DNA from: Eutrigla gurnardus
Taxonomy: Eukaryota; Chordata; Actinopteri; Perciformes; Triglidae
Direction: 5' to 3'
Length of the DNA: 64,000 nucleotides
Assembly: GCA_963514095.1 (NCBI GenBank)
Contig: OY741271.1
Location: forward strand, 5,976,976 to 6,040,975
Made by a program: the position numbers and the translations under genes. The notes beneath the pieces were generated by a model, which saw nothing but the letters and a program-made list of their open reading frames with translations, was not told the origin of the DNA and made no database searches. Below, in pieces: positions 53,945-64,000 of the stretch (its first letter is position 1; the number at the start of each line of letters is the position of its first letter).

Positions 53945-54307
53945 GAGCATTTTAGTCTTATTTTAGTCAGAATTGTCCATGACTATTTTAGTCTAGTTTT
54001 AGTCGACGAAAACTGATGACATTCTAGTCTAGTTTTACTCAAAGATTGTATTTAGCCAAACCCATTTCACAATTCAAACAAGGTTATTATTATATTATTA
54101 TTACTACCTTATATACTCAGGAATACATCCATTCCAGACACAGAAGATGCTCTGATTTGAATTTACAACATATTATTTTACTAACCAAAAATGTTATCGT
54201 CACATGACCAGCATTTTCGCATCTGGTCTTGTTTTCCTCATATAAAGGATAAAGGTTTGTTGACAACGATATTTAGTCAGAATTTTCATTAACGAAAGCA
54301 ACACTAC
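53945..54307. repeat. Dispersed repeat, copy 1 (ends TTAACGAAAGCAACACTA)
   Basis: The right 110 bases (54196-54307: CATGACCAGCATTTTCGC, then TTGACAACGATATTTAGTCAG and CATTAACGAAAGCAACACTA) are repeated in direct orientation at 54842-54955. Its left part has several TTTTAGTC units. Likely a DNA-transposon relic; superfamily unknown. Confidence 0.7.
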
Positions 54308-54340
54308 CCAGATACACATTTAATACAGTATAACTGTCAA

Positions 54341-54385
54341 AAAATAATGCCAATAAATATTACTAATATTTATTGGCATTATTTT
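54341..54385. repeat. Perfect 21-bp hairpin
   Basis: Arms 54341-54361 and 54365-54385 are exact reverse complements (AAAATAATGCCAATAAATAT plus T on the left) around a 3-base loop. Confidence 0.95.
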
Positions 54386-54389
54386 GTAC

Positions 54390-54450
54390 TTAGCTGGGAT
54401 CGGCTCCAGCCCCCCGCGACCCTGAATAAAGGATAAACGGTAGACAGCTA
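54390..54450 (+). mobile_element. SINE family B 3' fragment
   Basis: TAGCTGGGATCGGCTCCAGC, CCCCGCGACCCTGAATAAAGG and ATAAACGGTAGACA, the conserved 3' end of the SINE at 50315-50644. No head is present. Confidence 0.8.
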
Positions 54451-54669
54451 TATTACTTTCCGAGTGATTACTAAAGTATTCTGATTCTGATTTCCACAGA
54501 TATTTATGAACAAATATAAATAAATGCGAATGAGGTCTTAAACTACAAATAGCCTACAGATCGCGTCTAACATGATTAAACTGTCCGACTGGAGTGCAGC
54601 GTTTAAGCCCCGCCTCCTGCTGCTCCGCTGACTCGTCTGCTTTCCAGGCGAGGCGCAGTTCATCTTCAA

Positions 54670-54955
54670 CGAGCAGACTGATAATAACGAGACTTAACGA
54701 GACGAAACAACGTTACACAATTTCGCCTTGCCTCGCTTTGGTCAACGAAAATGAAGACACATTTTAGCATAGTTTTTATTTTGTAAACCACATCTAGTCT
54801 CGTTTTTTTTCGTCTACAATATTGCATTATATATTTAATTATCGTTATCGTCACAAGGCCAGCATTTTCGTTGTGTCTCGTCTCGTTTTCTTCACTTGAT
54901 AAAGGTTCTTTGACAACGATATTTTGTCACAATTTTCGTTAACGAAAGCAACACT
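54670..54955. repeat. Dispersed repeat, copy 2 (ends TTAACGAAAGCAACACTA)
   Basis: Direct copy of the repeat at 53945-54307, less eroded: TATCGTCACAAGGCCAGCAT, CTTTGACAACGATATTTTGTC and TTTTCGTTAACGAAAGCAAC. Confidence 0.7.
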
Positions 54956-54977
54956 AGTGGTGAGGTAGATGGAGGTA

Positions 54978-56185
54978 CACTCACCGGCCACTTTATTAGG
55001 TACACTAGTACCGAGTTGGACCCCCTTTTGCCTTCAGAAATGCCTTAATCCTTCGTGGCATAGATTCAACAAGGTACTGGAAACATTCCTCAGAGAGTTT
55101 GGTCCATATTGACATGATAGCATCACGCAGTTGTTGCAGATTTGTCGGCTGCACATCCATGATGCGAATCTCCCGTTCCACCACATCCCAAAGGTGCTCT
55201 ATTGGATTGAGATCTGGTGACTGTGGAGGCCATTTGAGTACAGTGAACTCATTGTCATGTTCAAGAAACCAGTCTGAGATGATTGGCGCTTTATGACATG
55301 GCGCGTTATCCTGCTGGAAGTAGCCATCAGAAGATATGTACACTGTGGTCATAAAGGGATGGACATGGTCAGCAACAATACTCAGGTAGGCTGTGGCGTT
55401 GACACGATGCTCAATTGGTACTAATGGGCCCAAAGTGTGCCAAGAAAATATCCCCCACACCATTCCACCACCACCAGCCTGAACCGTTGATACAAGGCAG
55501 GATGGATCCATGCTTTCATGTTGTTGACGTCAAATTCTGACCCTACCATCCGAATGTCGCAGCAGAAATTGAGACTCATCAGACCAGGCAACGTTTTTCC
55601 AATCTTCTATTGTCCAATGTTGGTGAGACTGTGCGAATTGTAGCCTCAGTTTCCTGTTCTTAGCTGACAGGAGTGGCACCCGGTGTGGTCTTCTGCTGCT
55701 GTAGCCCATCCGCCCTTAGGGTTCGACGTGTTGTGCGTTCAGAGATGCTCTTCTGAATACCTCGGTTGTAACAAGTGGTTATTTGAGTTACTGTTGCCTT
55801 TCTATCAGCTCAAACCAGTGTGGCCATTCTCCTCTGACCTCTGGCATCAACAAGGCATTTGCGCCCACAGAACTGCCGCTCACTGGATATTTTCTCTTTT
55901 TCGGACCATTCTCTGTAAACCCTAGAGATGGTTGTGCGTGAAAATCCCAGTAGATCAGCAGTTTCTGAAATACTCAGACCAGCCCGTCTGGCACCAACAA
56001 CCATGCCACGTTCAAAGTCACTTAAATCACCTTTCTTCCCCATTCTGATGCTCGGTTTGAACTGCAGCAGACCATGTCTACATGCCTAAATGCATTGAGT
56101 TGCCGCCATGTGATTGGCTGATTAGAAATTTGCGTTAACGAGCAGTTGGACAGGTGTGCCTAATAAAGTGGCCGGTGAGTGTGTG
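54978..56185 (-). mobile_element. Tc1-like transposon (second family), transposase pseudogene
   Basis: Inverted ends CACTCACCGGCCACTTTATT (left, preceded by TA at 54976-54977) and AATAAAGTGGCCGGTGAGTG (right). The minus-strand transposase starts at 56043 (MGKKGDLSDFERGMVVGARR) and its C-terminal part is open from 55511 to 55005. The DDE residues are visible as WSDES, QQDNAPCH and PDLNPIEHLWD, i.e. DD34E. The middle is broken by a stop near 55810 and frameshifts, so it is inactive. It is a different family from the Tc1 copy at 50962. A hAT element has inserted at its right end. Confidence 0.93.
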
Positions 56186-56424
56186 CAGGGCCGTAGCCAG
56201 CTATGAGGTCACCAAGGTCCGGACCTCGGTAAAAAAATTCTGAGAAAAAAAAAAAGTGGGCCCCGAACAGCATATTAACACGTCGCCACCGGACAGCTTT
56301 TATTTTGAAACCACGGGAAGTTATCTATCGGCGGAAGTCGCGGGAAATTTACAGAAGAGATGACCACAGACAACACTGCGAGTTGACAGGTGAGTGACAG
56401 CTTTTAAATATTATGCTACAAGCA

Positions 56425-56525
56425 GAATGTCACCCGGTCTGACTGCTGTCTGCCGGACTCCATCCGAACTTATGAGGAGCGTTCGGATGGAGTCCGGCAG
56501 ACAGCAGTCAGACCGGGTGACATTC
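56425..56525. repeat. Perfect 45-bp inverted repeat
   Basis: Arms 56425-56469 and 56481-56525 are exact reverse complements around an 11-base loop. The arm begins GAATGTCACCCGGTCTGACT and ends CTCCATCCGAAC. Confidence 0.97.
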
Positions 56526-56838
56526 AAGTAGACGAGAGAGCGACGGTAAAACTTGGGGGAGGTCGGCAAAATATATTGTGGACGGTCACGGGAACGCTTA
56601 ACGTCCAACTCCCGAGATAAAACATTTCGAGTTGGTAACCTAAGGCTCATAGCGTAGCAAGTGTGTGTATGTGTGTGTGTGTGTGTGTGTGTGTAAACAA
56701 TAAGATAATAAGTGATCATGATGAGAACAGTCTCTCTCTCATAGGCCATAGGCTTATAATGTTAGGCCTATGTATATAATCAATAAGGCCCTACAGAAGA
56801 AAAAAAGAACAAATCAGTGACTGTCTGAAGAGTGAAAA

Positions 56839-57393
56839 ATGTCAAAAAGAAAAAAAAATCAACAGAGTACGTTGGATTCATTTGTTCAAAAGAAAAACAG
56901 GCTGTGTGAAAATGAGGACAGAGAAGGGGAGAATGAGCAGAGGAACCAGGAGGATAGAAAGAAGTGCGGAGCTTCTGCAAAGAGTGGAGAAGAGACAGGA
57001 CAGAGCAAAGAACTATGTGGAAAGACAGGAGAGACGAGAGATAGTGGAGAGAGGAGAGGAGAAGAGATAGGGCAGAGTGGAAAACCAAGTGGAATGGATG
57101 AACAGAGAGAATGGAGTGGAGAATCAGGAGGACCATTTCAGTCAGAACAACAGAGGGGACCAGAAACACAGACAGGAGAACAAATAGGACCAGAAACGCA
57201 GACAGGAGAACAAATAGGACCAGAAACACAGACAGGAGAACACAGACAACCAGCAGCACAGACAGGAGAGAGAGCTCAGACAGCAAAACAGAGAGAGGGT
57301 GGGAAAATCCAGAGAGGACCAGGACATAGAGAAAACAGTCATGATGAAAACAGTTGCCTTGGATGCTCTGGATCCTGTGAACTACAAAAATAA
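56839..57393 (+). pseudogene. hAT transposase N-terminal frame with tandem repeats
   Basis: 184-codon frame within the hAT element. It opens MSKRKKNQQSTLDSFVQKK, the usual basic start of hAT transposases and their domesticated relatives. The rest is highly polar (Glu, Arg, Gln, Gly) and includes a decapeptide GPETQTGEQI repeated three times, encoded by a 30-bp unit at about 57157-57246. There is no BED finger or hATC dimerisation domain. It is either the first exon of a truncated transposase or a low-complexity remnant. Confidence 0.6.
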
Positions 57394-57490
57394 AATGTAA
57401 TCGGGGTGATCACTTTAACTTATGTTTGTGTATTCTATGTCATTTCAGAGGGCCAATGCAGAGAGAGGAGCATGTGGAGGATGACTGACT

Positions 57491-57548
<58 letters not shown>

Positions 57549-57716
57549 TAGCACAATAAAAACATTTTCTTTTTGCCAACAAGTGTATCAGTGTACTTAT
57601 TTTTGTAGGTGACATTTTGGTATGGTTTGTGCAAAAACTGGTAAAAGGGGTGTCTTTCCTGGGACGGACCTCTCTAATTTTTAAATCCTGGCTACGGCCC
57701 TGAGTGTGTGTATATA

Positions 57717-57960
57717 TATATATGGCTCCAGGGTGTGGCCCCGGGGATGCTATTCCGGGTGAGGTAAACTTCCTTGATTGTTTGTCTGTCATAGGGGGCT
57801 TTGGAACCGCTCTTAGTCTGACCTGTCACCTAGGACCTTTTTGCTTTGGGAGACCCTACCAGGGCATTAAGCCCCGGACAACATAGCTCCTAGGATCATT
57901 CAGGTGCTCAAACCCTTCCACCACGTTAAGGTGTCGGTTCAAGGAGTTATTTTTTTTTAA
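57717..57960. repeat. Retroelement-like fragment (unclassified)
   Basis: GC-rich block with GGTGTGGCCCCGGGGATGCT, GGACAACATAGCTCCTAGGA and CTTCCACCACGTTAAGGTG. I recognise the last motifs from untranslated ends of fish non-LTR elements but cannot name the family. It lies between the hAT element and the arm 2 breakpoint. Confidence 0.35.
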
Positions 57961-58206
57961 TATTTACATATATATTTATAAGATAGGACATGACCATCTT
58001 TTGTCTACGGTATGATTCCTCCTCCTTAAAAGGGAGATTGCTGTTAGACTCAGGGTCTTTCCTGCTGACTCTAAACCTTTGCATCAGAAGGCAGGGGTGA
58101 ACATTATTTTCCTCTGCAGACGAAAATACTTTGTCGAATAAACCTCGGAGAAAAAGCTGATCATGGTTGTTGATTTTTATTGGGCAGATTCATTTTTCCA
58201 CAACAC

Positions 58207-60535
58207 GGGTTGAGGTCAGGACTCTGTGCAGGCCAGTCAAGTTCATCCACACCAAACTCTCTCATCCATGTCTTTATGGACCTTGCTTTGTGCACTGGTG
58301 TACAGTCATGTTGGAACAGGAAGGGGCCATCCCCAAACTGTTCCACAAAGTTGGGAGCATGGAATTGTCTGAAAAACAACCCCACACCATAATCCCCCTC
58401 CACCAAACGTTACACGTGGCACAATGCAGTCAAAGACAAGTACCGTTGTCCTGGCAACCGCCAAACCCAGACTCGTCCATCAGATTGCCAGATGTAAAGC
58501 GTGATTGGTCCCTCCAGAGAACGTCTCCACCGCTCTAGAGTCCAGTGGCGGCGTGCTTTACACCACTGCATCAAACGCTTTGCATTGCACTTTCTGATGT
58601 ATGGCTTGGATGCATCTGATCGCCATGGAAACCCATCCATGAAGCTCTCTTGTTCTTGAGCTAATCTGAAGGCCACATGAAGTTTGGAGGTCTGTAGTGA
58701 TTGACTCTGCAGAAAGTTTGTGACCTCTGTGCACTATGTGCCTCAGCATCCGCTGACCCCGCTCCATCATTTTACGTGGTCTACCACTTCTTGGCTGAGT
58801 TGCTGTCGTTCCCAATCACTTCCACTTTGTTCTAATCTCACTGACAGTTGACTGGAATATTTAGGAGTGAGGACATTTCACGACTGGACTTGTTGCACAG
58901 GTGGCATCCTATCACAGTACCACGCTGGAATTCACTGAGCTCCTGAGAGCAACCCATTCTTTCACACATGTTTGTAGAAACAGTCTGCATGCAGTGGCGG
59001 AGCTAGACTTTTATCCTTGGGGTGGCCAGGGGGTGGCCAAGGCTATTTCAGGGGGTCCACAGACTATAACAATGAATTTGTTTCATGACTTATGAATTGC
59101 AATCGGAGTGTCAAATGTTGAAATGTACATACTAAGCACACAGGAGATGAGATTTATGTATATATAATTTGCAGTTTATTAACAATGCAGAAAATGTAAA
59201 ACACAACTTGGCAACAATTTTTCAATAATTAATTAATAATAACTCATTTTTACAAAAATGGTGAAAATGCACCAACACATTCATAGTTACTCACACAAAC
59301 ATCTCTCTCTGTCTCTCTCCCTCCCTCTCCAATATATTCCATACTTTCCATACTAGCGTAGGAACCCTGTAAATTAAAATTACTGCATGTGACTGCTTCT
59401 ATGCTCTGACCATGGTGATGATGGGCTGTGTGCATCACATTCTCTCTCCTCCTGACATTCTCTCTCCTCCTGACTCGTCCCAGGATGGGAGCTGCCAGGA
59501 CTGCTGGCAGACCTGAATTCTGGCTGTCTGTCTGCCTCATCTTTTCCTGACTTGCTTCTTTTTAAAAAGAGGTCATAAATCTCCCCCTGCCTTTTCATTC
59601 TCAACTGACCCTATGAAAAAATAAGCCAGTCTTGTTAACGTTACTCCTGGCATCACTTACAATCACACAATGTTATTAAATCCCCACTTCAAGCCTAAAA
59701 AATGTCAGGGCAAATAAACCACTGTAGACCTAAGTTTAATATTCAGACTTTTCAGCTAGTTGGCAGCAGGCTAACTACCGTGTTCACATTACGTTTCAAC
59801 AGAGCATGAAACAGCTAGCTGACTGATTCTCCGCTAGTTTCATTCCTCTAGAATCATTGGAGAAACACGTAAATATAAATAGCGACCCAAATGAATTAAA
59901 CGTAGACGTTAGCGGCTGTTGGAAGCTAGACGCCATGAGATGTAACGTTAACGTTTGCTTGATGCCGTGGCTCTCTGCTTGTAGCAAAAAAACAAACAAA
60001 CTTCTATCTACAAAAGTTATTTTAAAAAGTGACTCATTAGGACACCACCTTAAACTTACTTTACGACGAGGATTTCTCTGTCCATGAAGGTTATCCTTCT
60101 TCTCCTTCTTTTTCTTTGTCACTTAGTTGATCTCCGGTAACAGGCAACGATAACCGACTCCAGTTCAAATCTTCCTCTTCTTCAGTGGCGATTCTTCTTC
60201 TTCTCCTAATGAACGTGGCTCGCAACGCTTTGTGGTGCATAGCGCCAACTACTGTACAGGAGGGACTTAGCAGTCAATAGGCTTCACTGATTTAAAAATG
60301 CAACTGGCTCCTTCCGACAAAACGTGCGGTGCCGCGATATGTCAATCATCTGGGGTGGCACCTGGGGGGTCCAATCAGATTTCAGGGGGGTCCAGTGCTA
60401 CCCCGGCCTCCCCTCTAGCTCCGCCACTGTCTGCATGCCTAGGTGCTGCTTTTATACACCTGTGGCCATGGAAGTGATGGAACACCTGATTTAATTTATT
60501 TGGATGGCTGAGTGAATACCTTTGTCAATAAAGTG
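58207..60535 (-). mobile_element. Tc1-like transposon copy in arm 2, truncated and interrupted
   Basis: Same family and same copy as at 50962-51818. The 5' end is at 60535 (CACTTTATTGACAAAGGTATTC in reverse, TA at 60536-60537). Transposase remnants on the minus strand include GRPRKMMERGQRMLRHIVHR near 58770, CKARRHWTLE, and FLFQHDCTPVHKARS near 58300. It is cut at 58207, in the middle of the DDE motif region (after PDLNP), and split by the hAT element at 58992-60429. Confidence 0.92.
58992..60429 (-). mobile_element. hAT element in arm 2
   Basis: 1438 bp with 16-bp inverted ends (CAGTGGCGGAGCTAGA) and an exact 8-bp target duplication TCTGCATG (58984-58991, 60430-60437). A minus-strand frame at 59604-59380 starts MRMKRQGEIYDLFLKRSKS, typical of the first exon of hAT transposases. 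The catalytic core is missing. The arm 1 Tc1 sequence shows the empty target. Its family differs from the element at 56186. Confidence 0.95.
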
Positions 60536-60879
60536 TATGTGATTTACAGCTTGTGATCACTGCATAATTGTACGCAGGATATCAATAACATACTCACTGG
60601 ATACCTCTGTTTAAGTAGAATGGAAGGAGGCAAAATAGGGAGTAAGGAAATAACAACTGTTTTACATGGGAATCACCCAGTAAATATTTTTTGAATGATG
60701 GTGACCTATTTACAGGGTACAGTAGTATTACTGGGTGACAAGGCAGTGTCAACAGTGTTGATATATATGAAATGAAACAAGGTTTATGAAAGAAGGATTT
60801 GACTTTACATCTTCTATAAAATAGGTTTAACTTTTATTAATAGTTTAAGTTATGGTAATGCTTTCAAAATAATGATTAA

Positions 60880-61143
60880 ATAAATGGACTTGTATTTATA
60901 GTGATTTTCTAGTCTTTTCAATCACTCAAGGCACTTTACTCTACATTCAGTCTACATTTCCCCATTCACACACATTCATACACTGATGGCAGAGGAGCCG
61001 CCCCTCGGGATCCAATCTTATCCATCTCATTCACAATTTGGAGTTCAGTATCTTACCCAAGGAAGCACACTTCACTGGAGGAGTGGGTAATCAAACTACC
61101 GATCGGAGGACGACCCGCTCTACCTCTGAGCCACAGATGCTCC
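60880..61143 (-). mobile_element. tRNA-derived SINE, family A (arm 2)
   Basis: Reverse counterpart of 49933-50204, with box A visible in reverse as CGCTCTACCTCTGAGCCACA. Shared by both arms. Confidence 0.85.
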
Positions 61144-61677
61144 GATATAAATACCATAGAATGATCATTTAGAAGGTATACTAAGTTAATCATCAAGTTT
61201 TTGGTTTGTTTTTAAGTTTAATTTTGTTACCCCCTTGACAAAATGTGGTAATGTGGTAAACTGTTTTATACCCTCATATACCCTCAAAACACATGAGAGG
61301 TCACATTTGTGTTTGCAGCTGGTGTGAGAAGAATCCTATCAGAGATAAGCAAACACGGACTATTCACTGTCCTTTAATCTGCCTCGCGTTCTGGTTTGAT
61401 TCATTTCAAAAACAATATTTATTTCCTCTTTCAAACAAGATACATGACTCTTTCTTTGCTGTTAGCTCTCGAAGAGGGTCTCACCTTGGCCATTTATTGT
61501 ATGACCAAGGAAGCAGGATGTTCAGTGCCGCCCACGGAGCTCCAGTCATGGTTGAGATTGTGTTAGTCTACCATTTAGTGGTCAGATTAAATCACAGCAG
61601 GGAGCGTGTGGGAGACAGATCTGCTGCGTCTGTAACTCCTACTACTGTGAAGTAAAAACAAGAAAATCTCAGTCCTG

Positions 61678-61757
61678 AAGTAGAAAGTTGAACTGCCCAA
61701 AGTCAAACTCGTCAGGCATGATTAGATTGTCTTCCCTGGCTTTGGCCAGCTTCTGTC
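61678..61757 (-). CDS. Possible terminal exon of an unidentified gene (arm 2)
   Basis: The same frame as at 48834-48917, from GCCAAAGCC to the stop, without change in the compared stretch. The acceptor region is altered: an A/T-rich run of A residues on the plus strand at 61770-61790 (a T-rich run on the coding strand) extends the pyrimidine tract, and the base context GATTCCCCATGACAG remains. Confidence 0.28.
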
Positions 61758-61802
61758 ATGGGGAATCTGAAAAAAAAAAGAAAAAAAATATTGATTACTG
61801 AT

Positions 61803-63260
61803 AACCAATGACCTCCTTATGGCTGCAGACTCTGGACTTCTCACTATTCTCCTCCTCCTGGACCTGGTGCGGCGTTCGACACTATCTCCCACACCATCCT
61901 CATCAACCATCTAGCCTCCCTTGGACTGTCTGATACACCCCTGGACTGGTTTAAATCATATCTCTCAGGCCGTACTCAGTTTGTTCAACTTAAATCATTC
62001 AGATCCCACTCCTCCCCCCTCTCCTCTGGTGTTCCCCAAGGCTCTGTCCTTGGACCCCGTTTGTTTATCATCTACCTCCTCCCCCTTGGCCATATTTTCC
62101 ATCAACATAACATTCAATTCCATTGCTATGCAGATTATACCCAGCTCTACCTGTCCACCAAACCCACCACCTCCCTCCCTCCTACTTCCCTATCAAACTG
62201 TCTTCAGGAAATCAGAACCTGGTTCACCCAAAACTTTCTCAAACTCAACAGTAATAAAACTGAACTTCTCCTTATTGGCACCAAATCCACCCTCTCCAAA
62301 ATAAATGACTTCCCCATCACCATCGACAATTCATCTGTTTCCCCCTCTCCCCAGGTTAAGAGTCTGGGTGTCATCCTGGATAGCACCCTATCTTTCCAAT
62401 CCCACATCAATAACGTCACCCGGTCAGCATATTTCCATTTACGTCACATTTCCCGCTTTCGTCCATCCCTCTCCCCTGACAGTGCTGAAATACTTGTTCA
62501 CACCCTAGTCACATCCCGACTGGACTATTGCAACTCACTCCTCTATGGCTTACCTGACAAACTCATCCATAAACTTCAACTGGTTCAGTGTGATCATTAC
62601 CAGAACCCCTTCCAGCAGTCACATATCACCTGTCCAGCAACTTCACTGGCTCCCCTTCAAATACTGCATCATTTATAAGATCCTCCTCCTAACCTTCAAG
62701 GCCATCAATAATCTTGCCCCTCAGTATCTCGTAATGCTTCTCCACATCAAGACACCCCCCCGTTCACTCAGGTCCTCCTTCTTCATCCAGCTCATCCTCC
62801 AACCTGCCCGTCTGGTCACCATGGGGTCAAGAGCTTTTAGCTCCTCAGCCCCCCACCTCTGGAACTCTCTGCTTCACTACATCCAACACTCCACTTCCAT
62901 AACCACCTTCAAATCTCACCTCAAAACTCATCTTTATAGACAGGCCTACACCCTTTAATCTATCTGGTCTTAGTATTTTTATTTCACTGCTTTTATGACT
63001 GCTGTTCGATGGACTCAGTGTTTCTATTGTTGTATTTGTTGTTGTTGATTTTGTATGTAGTTTTATTTCCCTGCTTTTATGACTGCTTGTTAATTTACGC
63101 AGTGTTTCTATTGTTGCATCTATTGTTGTTGATTTTGTATGTAGTATTATTTCCCTGCTTTTATGACTTCTTTTTTGATGGACTGAGTGCTTTATTGTTG
63201 TTTTATCCTGTAAGGTGACCTTGAGTGTCTAGAAAGGCGCCCATAAATAAAATGAATTTT
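61803..63260 (+). mobile_element. 5'-truncated L2/CR1-type LINE, reverse transcriptase pseudogene
   Basis: Plus-strand frames give the C-terminal half of a non-LTR reverse transcriptase: DTISHTILINHLASLGLS (after a frameshift near 61865), SSGVPQGSVLGP, CYADYTQLY where active elements have YADD, LKSLGVILD, SRLDYCNSLLYGLPDK, then the terminal LQQLHWLPFKYCIIYKILLL, GSRAFSSSAPHLWNSL and FKSHLKTHLYRQAY. Further frameshifts lie near 62600. The 3' UTR holds two copies of a GTTTCTATTGTTG unit and ends TGTAAGGTGACCTTGAGTGT, CCATAAATAAAATGAATT. Arm 1 shows the empty site at about 48805. The catalytic YADD is lost, so it is dead. Confidence 0.93.
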
Positions 63261-64000
63261 TATCAATATAGTATCCATTTAATTATTGTCCAGGACACTG
63301 ACTCTATATATACCAAACATAGGGTGTTTTCATATTACTTTGTGTAAAAATACAATAAGGACCCGAGACACTTCACCTAATTTTCAATAGAATTGCATTC
63401 CAATGCGGCTGGTTTATACCAGAGACCGGTGAAAACGTCATTTTCCCAGCATGCCACGCATGTCACTTTTGTCACGTTTTTATTTCAGCTTCACTTTCAT
63501 GTAAATGTCTCAACAGGGCTAGAGCACACTTATGGGCATTGCTTACATTAACTTCACTGGATTCACATAACATGTGGGTTGTCTATACCATAATACTTAA
63601 TTATGCTTAACAGGGCCCGATGTCCACATTCGTGGACACTTACAAAAACTACATCATGTCAAAAAATGATGCTTAGTTTTTATACTTATCAGGTCCCAAT
63701 AAACCCAAATAGCAAAGAGAAATTAAACATGCAGATCCCAAGTCTCCAAGATTAATTCATTTTATTTCATTGTGCTATGACTACTAGTGCATTTTACTGA
63801 AAGTTTTAGGAAATATGCAGTAAGTAGGCCAATGAACGGCCCGTCCTCCTGCTAAAAACTCTAGGCCAGACCTAACTGCTGCATGGTGTCCTGTTTACTT
63901 AGACAAACTGTTCCAGCTCTCTGGTAAAAGCCCATAATCATTGCAGTCAAGTTAAATGACATGCAAGTAAATCCTTGAATTACCAAATGGTTTTATTCTA

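Larger units (their letters stand above)
56186..57702 (+). mobile_element. hAT element with N-terminal transposase fragment
   Basis: 1517 bp with 15-bp perfect inverted ends (CAGGGCCGTAGCCAG) and an exact 8-bp target duplication AGTGTGTG (56178-56185, 57703-57710). It inserted into the right end of the Tc1 copy. It encodes one large frame (56839-57393) but no catalytic core, so it is a deletion derivative. It also contains the 45-bp perfect hairpin at 56425-56525 and (GT)n at 56662-56694 and (CA)n at 57492-57545. Confidence 0.93.
58207..64000 (-). repeat. Inverted duplication, arm 2
   Basis: Reverse-complement counterpart of 45138-51818. The inner breakpoint is sharp: 58207 onward matches arm 1 back from 51818 (CCTGACCTCAACCC), and the sequences differ beyond. 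Arm 2 carries its own hAT element (58992-60429) and LINE (61803-63260), and lacks the CACTA-like element, the L2 tail, SINE B and the 560-bp CpG-rich segment of arm 1. It also lacks most of 45191-45413. The outer end is beyond the window. Confidence 0.93.

Noticed and set aside
56780..57286. 168-codon minus-strand frame of Leu, Ser and Val, resembling membrane protein
   Set aside because: It is the antisense shadow of the hAT frame at 56839-57393 and its 30-bp tandem repeats.

Overview
The window is nuclear DNA of a ray-finned fish, most likely a spiny-rayed (percomorph) teleost. The evidence is split genes with GT-AG introns, very many (GT)n/(TA)n microsatellites, Tc1, hAT, CACTA-like and Harbinger-like elements, tRNA-derived SINEs and L2-type LINE tails, and a nerve growth factor with the basic insert known from fish neurotrophin-6. 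There are no bacterial or organellar features.

Four protein genes can be read with confidence, all in the first 42 kb. (1) ngf/NT-6-type neurotrophin, plus strand, 11351-12211, one coding exon. (2) tspan2, plus strand, eight coding exons from 16847 to 27038, poly(A) signal at 29137. (3) A mitochondrial glutamate carrier of the SLC25A22/18/55 group, minus strand, nine coding exons from 36418 to 31913, 334 residues, with every splice phase in frame. (4) tshb (thyrotropin beta), minus strand, two coding exons 41871-41710 and 40962-40693, with a TATA box near 42223. NGF, TSPAN2 and TSHB are also neighbours in human 1p13, with NGF and TSPAN2 in one orientation and TSHB in the other, so this is a conserved vertebrate block with a carrier gene between tspan2 and tshb. 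The four products act in different places (secreted neurotrophin, membrane scaffold, mitochondrial carrier, pituitary hormone subunit); nothing suggests a joint pathway.

Region by region: 1-10.5 kb is gene-free, with microsatellites and repeat relics; 10.5-10.9 kb holds a palindromic MITE; 11.3-12.6 kb ngf; 12.6-16.6 kb no gene; 16.6-29.2 kb tspan2 with a dense cluster of dinucleotide repeats around exon 1; 29.2-31.9 kb no gene; 31.9-36.45 kb the carrier gene with SINE and MITE insertions in its introns; 36.5-40.6 kb a foldback cluster of a Harbinger-like element; 40.7-42.2 kb tshb; 42.2-64 kb almost entirely mobile DNA.

The most unusual structure is a large inverted duplication in the last 20 kb. 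Arm 1 (about 45138-51818) and arm 2 (58207 to beyond the window end, reversed) are the same sequence in opposite orientation around a spacer of about 6.4 kb that is itself nested transposons. Each arm has its own later insertions, and the other arm shows the uninterrupted site: a CACTA-like element, an L2 tail and a SINE in arm 1, and a hAT element and an L2-type LINE in arm 2. Both arms carry the same possible terminal exon of an unidentified gene. Several perfect short hairpins, one with 45-bp arms, also stand out. All boundaries were read by eye; no alignment or database search was run.
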